Under the pieces are notes generated by a model. It ran no database searches. It was not told where the DNA came from and worked only from the letters and a program-made list of their open reading frames with translations. A program made the translations under genes and the position numbers. Below are positions 35,761-43,103 of a DNA stretch of 64,000 bases, piece by piece (the stretch's first letter is position 1; every line of letters starts with the position of its first letter). The DNA is from Bugulina stolonifera (lineage: Eukaryota; Bryozoa; Gymnolaemata; Cheilostomatida; Bugulidae), in contig OW285196.1 of the NCBI GenBank assembly GCA_935421135.1, positions 496,001 to 560,000 of the forward strand. Direction: 5' to 3'.

Positions 35761-37278
35761 ATGGCAGAATTCGAAGGTAGAGATTTTACAGAAGATGTAG
35801 ACGTGTTGCGAGATGATGATATAGAGACGTCTACTTTCATAACACCCGACACCACACTCGACGAATCTACGATACAACAATCTCTCGACTATAGTAATGT
35901 TAATACGCGCTTAATACAAAAGGGATTGCCAGATATTAATACGATCATAGAAAATATGAAAGACACACCAGTGCGCAGAGATTTGTTAGAGAAGATGATT
36001 GTTGACAGAAATGTGGTAGATCAAGAAAGTTTAAGTCGAGTAATAGAAGAATATACCGATTACGTAAATTCTGGTGGTACGATAGAAGACTATCTCGCCG
36101 GAGGTGCTAAAGCAAAACTACCAAATATACCGACAGACACTCCCGGCATAGCGTTAGGCGTACAGAATAAAATCGATGTTAAATTGTCTGAGTTAAACAT
36201 TTTTGCACGAGGTAATCACGATAAATTCATACCACTCGAAAATGGGGGCTTAGCCGTAAAGACGAGTAAGGGTTCAACTGTCATAACCCAGAAAAATCCT
36301 AAGCTGTTTCTAGTGAGCCCATTGATACCAACCTCTGAATATGAGACACTTTTTGGTGTTGATAAAGAATCGTACAAAACGAGAGTAAGAGAACGTAATT
36401 TTAGTGTTAAGAATGAGATAGAACGATCAACTTTGGAGGGTGTCAAACGAGTGACTAATGAATTTTATAATCCGGCGTTTAAAGGCGACGAATCACTGTC
36501 ATCCGCCTTTGAATCACCGTCAGAATGGCAAAAGAGACCACTAGGTGAGAAAGTTAAAGCCGCCGTAGAAGGTACGTGGACTACGGTTTCTGATTCTGTA
36601 AATAACCTATTAGCAAAATTTAAGCCCTCTGGTTATCAATGCCTAGCTAATGATGAAGTAGACATCCAGATGGACGAGTTGACACCTGAGCGGCGAGAAG
36701 AGATTGGAGGAGAAGTAGAGCGAGATCATGGACGCTTGCAAGAATTGGGTCCAGAAGTTGCTAATACAATCGATGAACTGAATAGCATAGCCACAGAGTA
36801 CTCTGAGCTCCCACGAGATGATCCTAGACGAGAACGACTCAGTACAGACTTTGCGAGCAAAAAAGTCGAACTCGATGCTAAGATAGATGAACTTAGCAAA
36901 ATAAGAGAACGTAAAAATACCATTTTAAAGTTAGTCGGTGTGGGATTGGCTGCTGTTGGCGTCGGCGGTCTTCTAACAGGAATATTCGAAGCTATAGCAA
37001 ACGCTTTAGGTTCCGATGTCGCGAAAGATCTCCTGCCCAAATCAACTGACCCGAAAGATATAGCTGCCAGCGGTATAGGGAAGCTCATCAAGAAGAAGCT
37101 ATCAGAATTGGCTAATTATTTTCACAGTAAGTTTCTTAACAGCGAAGGGGTTCTTAAATCTTTTTGGCATATGATGGAAAACGTCGTTAAATACATGCAA
37201 GACAATCTGTGGATAATCATCATGACGGTCTTGGCATTCTTGGCGTATGAGATTAAAAAGAACAAGTCAAAGTTATAA
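35761..37278 (+). CDS. Large putative virion membrane protein, 505 residues
   Basis: The first 380 residues are soluble, acidic at the N-terminus and coiled-coil-like at about 310-385 (ERREEIGGEVERD..., KKVELDAKIDELSKIRERK). A glycine-rich hydrophobic segment lies at about 388-418, and a C-terminal transmembrane segment at about 483-497 (LWIIIMTVLAFLAYE) ends in a basic tail. A large protein with a similar C-terminal anchor occurs in related animal Polintons (from memory, unsearched). Starting in AAAATAAATG and divergent from the capsid gene, it could be a membrane-linked structural or entry protein. Function unproven. Confidence 0.75.
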   Translation: MAEFEGRDFTEDVDVLRDDDIETSTFITPDTTLDESTIQQSLDYSNVNTRLIQKGLPDINTIIENMKDTPVRRDLLEKMIVDRNVVDQESLSRVIEEYTDYVNSGGTIEDYLAGGAKAKLPNIPTDTPGIALGVQNKIDVKLSELNIFARGNHDKFIPLENGGLAVKTSKGSTVITQKNPKLFLVSPLIPTSEYETLFGVDKESYKTRVRERNFSVKNEIERSTLEGVKRVTNEFYNPAFKGDESLSSAFESPSEWQKRPLGEKVKAAVEGTWTTVSDSVNNLLAKFKPSGYQCLANDEVDIQMDELTPERREEIGGEVERDHGRLQELGPEVANTIDELNSIATEYSELPRDDPRRERLSTDFASKKVELDAKIDELSKIRERKNTILKLVGVGLAAVGVGGLLTGIFEAIANALGSDVAKDLLPKSTDPKDIAASGIGKLIKKKLSELANYFHSKFLNSEGVLKSFWHMMENVVKYMQDNLWIIIMTVLAFLAYEIKKNKSKL

Positions 37279-37301
37279 TAGATAGACAAGATCTATTATA
37301 A
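37273..37301. terminator. Hairpin between convergent genes
   Basis: TTATAATAGAT (37273-37283) and ATCTATTATAA (37291-37301) form a perfect 11-bp stem with a 7-nt loop. The left arm contains the stop codon of the plus-strand gene. Confidence 0.6.
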
Positions 37302-37302
37302 C

Positions 37303-37728
37303 TCAAGTCAAAGTGGCTACAGCGGTGGCAACACTAGCTACTGTTCCCGCCGTTATAAAAATATTCTCATACCTTTTTTGTTCTTCTGATGGAACGTAGT
37401 CAAAGTTTGGCTCCTGGAGATTAGGATGTGGAACTTTAGGTTTCTTACCAAATATTTTTTCGTACTCGGTAAACGAGTTATTTACAGAATATATGTCATT
37501 GGTAGCCTCTCGTTTCTTGGCAATTTCAGCGTTAAGCCAATCTTGATTTTTCGCTCGCTTAATATTGTAATCCATTTGCTCCTCATTCATCTTTTCAATA
37601 GCCGCGTTGTGTCGCTTAGCTTCTTCTTTAGCTCCATTTCTATCCATCATTGAAAACAAGTAGTTCCCACCGGTGAAGGCCACCGCATTCACGATAGCTC
37701 CACCAATCATCATTGCAATCGATGCCAT
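37303..37728 (-). CDS. Small membrane-associated protein with hydrophobic ends, 141 residues
   Basis: The protein starts with a hydrophobic Gly/Ala segment (residues 1-28, MASIAMMIGGAIVNAVAFTG...), has a charged helical middle (about 35-75, KEEAKRHNAAIEKMNEEQMD), a YTPSE-like YVPSEEQKRYENI segment, and ends in a second hydrophobic helix (about 121-141). I recall proteins of this same architecture (GGAIVNA...GGNYLF at the N-terminus) from cnidarian and molluscan Polinton-like elements, but cannot name a function. The start is in AATAAATG. It is the last gene of a four-gene minus-strand block. Confidence 0.75.
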   Translation of the reverse strand: MASIAMMIGGAIVNAVAFTGGNYLFSMMDRNGAKEEAKRHNAAIEKMNEEQMDYNIKRAKNQDWLNAEIAKKREATNDIYSVNNSFTEYEKIFGKKPKVPHPNLQEPNFDYVPSEEQKRYENIFITAGTVASVATAVATLT

Positions 37729-37788
37729 TTATTTATTTATAATATACAACACATTCTTTAGCGTGCTTGTTCTCTACATAACATAGTA

Positions 37789-38061
37789 TCACTCCTCCTT
37801 CGGGTAGCTTAGATTTATGTCGTTGATTATATCTACTCGAAGGTCCTTGTATATACCGTAGGTCGCGTTGGCAATTGGCGATTGAAAGATTCCTATAAAT
37901 GGTAAACCGCCACCACTGCCATTTTTAGTTTTAAATATTACTTCTCTAATCGTTGAATAGCGTGGGAGCTCTATCAAAAACTGGCTATTATCTTCGCTAT
38001 CATTTTTCCGCTTCTGTCTAACAATTTTTAAACTCTCTGTATGAAGTCTTCGTCCTAACAT
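37789..38061 (-). CDS. Small beta-rich protein, tandem paralogue 1 (90 residues)
   Basis: It shares its start (MLG(R/Q)R), the spacing of hydrophobic strands (QFLIELPRYSTIREVIF against LFQLFVPANSILRSVAF) and its location with the next gene upstream, so the two look like an old tandem duplication. There is no membrane segment. The size and strand pattern fit a small capsid or cement-type protein, which is inference. Its start motif GAATAAATG contains the stop codon of the neighbouring paralogue. Confidence 0.7.
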   Translation of the reverse strand: MLGRRLHTESLKIVRQKRKNDSEDNSQFLIELPRYSTIREVIFKTKNGSGGGLPFIGIFQSPIANATYGIYKDLRVDIINDINLSYPKEE

Positions 38062-38385
38062 TTATTCATAAAAAAACTCGCATACATCAGGCTTCGAACT
38101 GGATATTAAGCACGATGTTACTACCCCTCTCGCTATATATAAGTCTAGCTTGTTTAAAACATTCGATTCGCACCCTTTGTATTCTCGTATGAGATCGGAT
38201 CCCACATAGAATTTTATAGTCACATTTCTGAAATCTGTAAAGTTAGAAGATTTGTAAAAAGCTACGCTTCTTAAGATAGAGTTAGCCGGTACAAAGAGTT
38301 GGAATAAGGATTCATTATTATTAGTAGATTGTCGAGCTACCTTTACTCGATAAAGGTGTTTGTCTCGTGATCTTTGTCCTAACAT
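38062..38385 (-). CDS. Small beta-rich protein, tandem paralogue 2 (107 residues)
   Basis: It is a paralogue of the adjoining 90-residue gene: MLGQR start, a basic first 20 residues, then alternating strands (SLFQLFVPANSILRSVAFYK, VTIKFYVGSDLIREY). The C-terminus has three cysteines and no membrane segment. It starts in TTAATAAATG and directly abuts the downstream gene. Probably a virion component because of its block, but no family is recognised. Confidence 0.7.
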   Translation of the reverse strand: MLGQRSRDKHLYRVKVARQSTNNNESLFQLFVPANSILRSVAFYKSSNFTDFRNVTIKFYVGSDLIREYKGCESNVLNKLDLYIARGVVTSCLISSSKPDVCEFFYE

Positions 38386-38388
38386 TTA

Positions 38389-38952
38389 TTAATCGTGCAA
38401 AGTTAATTCTGCTTTAAATCTCCCCGTAAAATCATTGCCAAGATCGTCGACTATCTTCACTTTGAGATGGCTTATTGTATTAACACACATTTTTCTAAAA
38501 TTTGATGTCGGCTGATACGTAACAATTTCACCAACATTAAAATTACCCAATGGTATTACGGCTAACAGCGATGATCGTTTCTCGTCGACAATAGATTCTG
38601 ATGTATTTATTCCATCTACATACATAGACAGACTAAGCGGCGTCAGATATAAAAAATCATCATCCATTCGCTTCTTTATCCCACCAGTCAGCGTACCATT
38701 AACGGTAACCTTGAGGGTATTTTCATCAAAGGTAAAGTCATTAGGCATTAACCCCCTCAACTGTTCGTATGTGTAGTAACCAGGTGGTATAGTAATTATA
38801 GTTTCAGACCCCCCAGCCTTATAAGTACTCGCTTCGGGCAAGTTGTATAATTTTAGACACGCCGTTATCATATTCAGCGATATGCCACTAACTTTTATCG
38901 GCTCTAGCAACTCATGGTTACCAACTTTTGTTATCATTACTTTAGTCCCCAT
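38389..38952 (-). CDS. Probable minor capsid/penton-like protein, 187 residues
   Basis: The protein is beta-rich with no membrane segment. An early PPGYYTYEQLRGLM segment (about 53-66) is reminiscent of capsid-associated proteins that begin a jelly roll. The C-terminal part (LLAVIPLGNFNVGE..., FRKMCVNTISHLKVKIVDD, then GRFKAELTLHD) follows a pattern I know from Polinton-type virion proteins, LLxVxPxxx...IxxIxIxxxDxxGxxxxF. Penton or minor capsid protein is therefore the best guess; a structure prediction would decide. It starts in ATATAAATG and diverges from the 452-residue gene across 22 bp. Confidence 0.55.
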   Translation of the reverse strand: MGTKVMITKVGNHELLEPIKVSGISLNMITACLKLYNLPEASTYKAGGSETIITIPPGYYTYEQLRGLMPNDFTFDENTLKVTVNGTLTGGIKKRMDDDFLYLTPLSLSMYVDGINTSESIVDEKRSSLLAVIPLGNFNVGEIVTYQPTSNFRKMCVNTISHLKVKIVDDLGNDFTGRFKAELTLHD

Positions 38953-38974
38953 TTATATATATAGGGATATATAA
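38953..38974. promoter_or_regulatory. 22-bp palindromic divergent promoter region
   Basis: Including both start codons, CATTTATATAT and ATATATAAATG are inverted around ATAGGG, so each gene receives a TATATAAATG leader from one short palindrome. Confidence 0.55.
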
Positions 38975-40333
38975 ATGGCAAAACTATCAAGCGGATATCC
39001 TATACATTTTTATAATCTCAACATTGTAGTAAGCGTCAACAAAGACGCGAATGCAACTTATACTTTTACAAAAAAGTTTGTTGACATTACCCCCAAGCCG
39101 GTAGTCATAACTAGTTTTGATGATGTTGATCGGTGGTACAAAGATCCAATGCTGTACTATTTCCAGCAGTACAAGTTCGCGTTGTATTGCGCGACGGCTT
39201 TATGCGGTGTTAGTAAAGATCAACTAACGCGAGGTCTACACCTTACAAAATCTATAATGAATTTTCATGTAATGTATCAAACCAAAAAAATCTTGGCGCA
39301 GATGCAAGCGCGTAATCCTGGAGATGGTGACTTTAATCCGTACAACAACCCGTACAATAAAACAGAATATTATAAGATTTTAAACGAGTTTAACGCCCGA
39401 CCAGGTGACATACCCGAAATAGATCAACCCGCCAATGGCTTAGGATTCGCTTACCGTCGAGCAACAGGCGGTAAAGTAGAAGACAGCAATCCACCATCTC
39501 CGGCGTTGACCTTCCCCTCAACCGGTGCTAATAATATGTACCGAAACATTAAACCTCGTGGTACTGTAGAGCCGCGGACTGGTGGATGCGTTTGGGGTGG
39601 TTTCTACAATTTTGATAACAATGTTAATACGGGGATCGTCATTACTAAAGTTCAGCAAGATAGATTCGACTATAGACGTCTTGTACCAGATCATAGCAAA
39701 GGTTTTACATCGGCGGGTCTAGTTAGAATTAATGACAGTATTCGAGCATATGTATACTGTTTATTGGGTGCGCAAGTACAAGCTAGACAGGCGGGTACAT
39801 CTTTAGAAAGTCAGCAACAATTTCTAGTTTTAGTAAATAATCTCATAGCTAAACAACAAACGCTCCAAGAGTCAGTCGTAAACTTTCAAGACGCGTTGAG
39901 TAAGACGAAGGGTAAAGTAAATTACGTTATCGCTAAAGGTTTATATATATTACCATCAGATATGAATTTAAACGAGTTAGGGCAGAGCGTAAAAGGATTT
40001 AATGATCAAATACAAATAGCAAAACAATTTGACAAGATTGGTGTAAAACCTGACCCGCCGGCTCCTAAACCAGTAATAAGATTACCCGCTCCTAAACCAG
40101 TTATAAAACTCTCAGTTCCTAAACCAGATCCACCAGCTCCTAAGCCAGTTGTAAAACTATCAGTTCCTCCTCCTAGACCAATTACCTCAGCAGTGGTAGC
40201 TCAAAAACCAGCACCGGTATTATTAAAAGCAAAAAACAAAAGTACTCCATCAGTCGATATACATGAGGGGACTAAGTTGGTAATTGGTACAAGTATTGTA
40301 ATTGGAGGTATTGCGTACTCCATGTTTATGTAA
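38975..40333 (+). CDS. Proline-rich putative virion protein with C-terminal anchor, 452 residues
   Basis: The N-terminal domain (about 1-320) is soluble and mixed. It contains a helical LVRINDSIRAYVYCLLGAQVQAR segment at about 248-270 that I recall from other animal Polinton-like elements without a known function. Residues about 353-420 are a proline-rich linker with repeated PAPKPV, like the tail of the 94-residue membrane protein. The last 20 residues (KLVIGTSIVIGGIAYSMFM) form a transmembrane helix. A fibre- or spike-like protein anchored at its C-terminus is a reasonable inference. Its stop codon forms the start of the hairpin shared with the opposing end gene. Confidence 0.75.
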   Translation: MAKLSSGYPIHFYNLNIVVSVNKDANATYTFTKKFVDITPKPVVITSFDDVDRWYKDPMLYYFQQYKFALYCATALCGVSKDQLTRGLHLTKSIMNFHVMYQTKKILAQMQARNPGDGDFNPYNNPYNKTEYYKILNEFNARPGDIPEIDQPANGLGFAYRRATGGKVEDSNPPSPALTFPSTGANNMYRNIKPRGTVEPRTGGCVWGGFYNFDNNVNTGIVITKVQQDRFDYRRLVPDHSKGFTSAGLVRINDSIRAYVYCLLGAQVQARQAGTSLESQQQFLVLVNNLIAKQQTLQESVVNFQDALSKTKGKVNYVIAKGLYILPSDMNLNELGQSVKGFNDQIQIAKQFDKIGVKPDPPAPKPVIRLPAPKPVIKLSVPKPDPPAPKPVVKLSVPPPRPITSAVVAQKPAPVLLKAKNKSTPSVDIHEGTKLVIGTSIVIGGIAYSMFM

Positions 40334-40358
40334 TTTTTTATATGAAAACATAAAAAAT
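40333..40358. terminator. Hairpin between convergent genes
   Basis: ATTTTTTAT (40333-40341) and ATAAAAAAT (40350-40358) form a perfect 9-bp A/T stem with an 8-nt loop between the two convergent stop codons. Confidence 0.5.
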
Positions 40359-40370
40359 CACACATACTTT

Positions 40371-40679
40371 TTACTCTTTAGCCCACTGTATATCATGATA
40401 AGAATGACCGCTACCATCTGTCTTTTTCACCAGCCCGCAATATATAAATCTTTTACCGGATATAGCCCGGTCTGCTATATATTTTGGTAAATACACTTTG
40501 TAATCCTCTCCAGTATCTTCATTAGTGACAGTTGCTATGTAAGATCCATACCTAGTAGGATTGCAGTTCATACTTTGATAAATGTGTGGAACTTGCTGTG
40601 ACAAATTGCTTAGCTTTTGTACTGCTGCTGCAGTGGCAGAATTTCCATATGTTACTCCGTTAATTATGATGCTCTCCAT
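40371..40679 (-). CDS. Polinton end-gene protein, right copy (unknown function)
   Basis: This 102-residue protein is a paralogue of the left end gene, sharing TRYG.YI, KVYLPKYI, GKRFIYCGLV and the C-terminal GSGHSYHDIQW. It starts in TATAATAAATG, about 116 bp inside the right terminus, behind the same TAGGGTTAAAGGTAG leader as the left copy. The inward orientation at both ends means that each terminal repeat drives one family member. The two differ strongly in their first 40 residues, so they may bind different partners. No membrane segment or known enzyme motif is seen. Confidence 0.75.
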   Translation of the reverse strand: MESIIINGVTYGNSATAAAVQKLSNLSQQVPHIYQSMNCNPTRYGSYIATVTNEDTGEDYKVYLPKYIADRAISGKRFIYCGLVKKTDGSGHSYHDIQWAKE

Positions 40680-40707
40680 TTATTATACACAGCTACCTTT
40701 AACCCTA
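40678..40707 (-). promoter_or_regulatory. Leader of the right end gene
   Basis: On the minus strand this reads TAGGGTTAAAGGTAG followed by TATAATAAATGG, matching the leader of the left end gene at 26083-26112. Confidence 0.55.
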
Positions 40708-40757
40708 CATCGAACTCACAAAAAAATCAACCAAGCGCGACCGCTAAATCGGTCTTG

Positions 40758-40795
40758 TTAGGAGGGTGTTCCAGAATTGGTACTTTTATACTACT
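40758..40795 (-). repeat. Right terminal inverted repeat (38 bp perfect core)
   Basis: It is the exact inverse complement of 25975-26012, ending ...CTTTTATACTACT. Inside it, GGTCGCGCTTGG-like similarity to the left arm continues with mismatches, and a small GACCG...CGGTC inverted repeat is present. Confidence 0.95.
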
Positions 40796-40801
40796 GCATT
40801 C
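40796..40801. repeat. Right target-site duplication, GCATTC
   Basis: It matches 25969-25974. Taking out the element and one GCATTC restores a standard satellite context of the kind seen intact around 43104. Confidence 0.75.
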
Positions 40802-43103
40802 TATGCATTCTATGCATAGAATACATATAATTCTATATCTTCCATGTATTTTATGCATTCTATGCATAGAATACATAGATTGCATTCTACGCACTCTATG
40901 CATTCCATGTATTCTATGCATTCTATGTATTCCATTCATTTGATGCATAGAATACATTTTATGCATAGAATGCATAGAATACATTGATCACATAGAATGC
41001 ATTCTATGCACTGAATGCATGGGATGCATAGAGTGCATTCTATGCATTTTATGAATTCTAGGCATTCTATGTAGTCTATGCATTGCATAGAACACATAGA
41101 TTGCATTCTATGCACTCTATGCATTCCATGTAATCTATGCATGATATGTATTCTATGCATTCGATGCATATAATACATTTTATGCATAGAATGCATAGAA
41201 TACATTGATCACATAGAATGCATTCTATGCACTCTATGCATTCCATGTAATCTATGCATTCTATGTATTCTATGCATTCGATGCATATAATACATTTTAT
41301 GCATAGAATGCATAGAATATATTGATCACATATAATGCATTCTATACATTCTATGCATAAAATCCATAGAAGACATAGAATGCATAGAATGCGTTCCATG
41401 TAATCTATGCACTCTATGCATAGAATACATAGATTGCATTCTATGCATAGAATACATAGAATACATTGAATACATAGAAGGCATTGTATGTAATCAATGT
41501 ATTTTATGCATTCTATGCATAGAATACATAGATTGCATTCTATGCATAGAATACATTGATCACATAGAATGCATTCTATGCACTCTATGCATTCCATGTA
41601 ATCTATGCGTTCTATGCATAGAATACATAGATTGCATTCTATGCATAGAATACATAGAATAAATAGGAGACATAGAAGACATAGAAGACATAGATGACAT
41701 AGAAGACATAGAATGCATTCTGTGCAATCTATGCACTCTATGCATAGGATACATAAATTGCATTCTATGCATTCTATGCATAGATTACATATAATTCTAT
41801 ATCTTCCATGTATTCTATGCATTCTATGCATAGAATACATAGAATACATAGATTGCATTCTATGCACTCTATGCATTCCGTGTATTCTATGCATTCTATG
41901 TATTCTATTCATTCGATGCATAGAATACATAGAAGACATAGAATGCATTCTGTGCAATCTATGCACTCTATGCATAGAATACATAGATTGCATTCTATGC
42001 ATCGAATACATATAATACATAGATTGCATTCTATGCATAGAATATCTTGATCACCTAGAATGCATTCTATGCACTTTATGCATTCCATGTAATCTATGCG
42101 TTCTATGCATAGAATACATAGATTGCATTCTATGCATTCTATGCATAGAATACATAGAAGACATAGAATGCATTCTGTGCAATCTATGCACTCTATGCAT
42201 AGAATAAATTAATTGCATTCTATGCATTCTATGCATAGAATACATATAATTCTAATTCTATAGAATACATAGTTTGCATTCTATGCACCCTATGCATTCC
42301 ATGTAAATCATGCATTCTATGCATATCTATGCATAGAATACATAGATTGCATTCTATGCATTCTATGCATGAAATACATAGAAGACATAGAAGACATAAA
42401 ATGCATAGAATGCGTTCCATGTAATCTATGCACTCTATGCATACAATACATAGATTGGATTCTATGCATTCGATGCATAGAATACATAGAATACATTGAA
42501 TACATAGCAGGCATTGTATGTTTTCAATGTATTTTATGCATTCTATGCATAGAATACATACATGTAGATTGCATTCTATGCCTAGAATATCTTGATCACA
42601 TAGAACGCATTCTATGCACTTTATGCATTCCATGTAATCTATGCGTTCTAAGCATAGAGTACATAGATTGCATTCTGTGCATTCTATGCATAGAATACAT
42701 AGAAGACATAGAATGCATTCTGTGCAATCTATGCACTCTATGCATAGTATACATAAATTGCATTCTATGCATTCTATGCATAGAATACATATAATTCTAT
42801 ATTTTCCATGTATTCTATGCATTCTGTGCATAGAAGACATAGAATACATAGATTGCATTCTATGCATTTTATGAATTCTATGCATTCTATGTAGTCTATG
42901 CGTTGCATAGAACACATAGATTGCATTCTATGCACTCTATGCATTCCATGTAAATTATGCATTCTATGCATATCTATGCATAGAATACATAGATATCATT
43001 CTATGCATTCTATGCATAAAATACATAGAAGACATAGAAGAGATAGAATGCATAGAATGCGTTCCATGTAATCTATGCACTTTATGCATAGAATACATAA
43101 ATT

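Larger units (their letters stand above)
25975..40795. mobile_element. Polinton/Maverick (adintovirus-like) element, 14,821 bp
   Basis: The element has 38-bp perfect terminal inverted repeats starting 5'-AG, a 6-bp target duplication, a protein-primed family B polymerase, an rve integrase, an A32/FtsK-like packaging ATPase and a probable double jelly-roll capsid protein. This gene set defines Polintons/Mavericks and the related adintoviruses. Its base composition and coding density differ sharply from the flanking satellite. Gene order is end gene, polB, SAP-like gene, membrane protein (minus), integrase, a five-gene minus block ending with the ATPase and capsid genes, a large membrane protein, a four-gene minus block, a proline-rich protein, and the second end gene. 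All frames are intact except polB, which suggests a fairly recent insertion. Confidence 0.93.
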
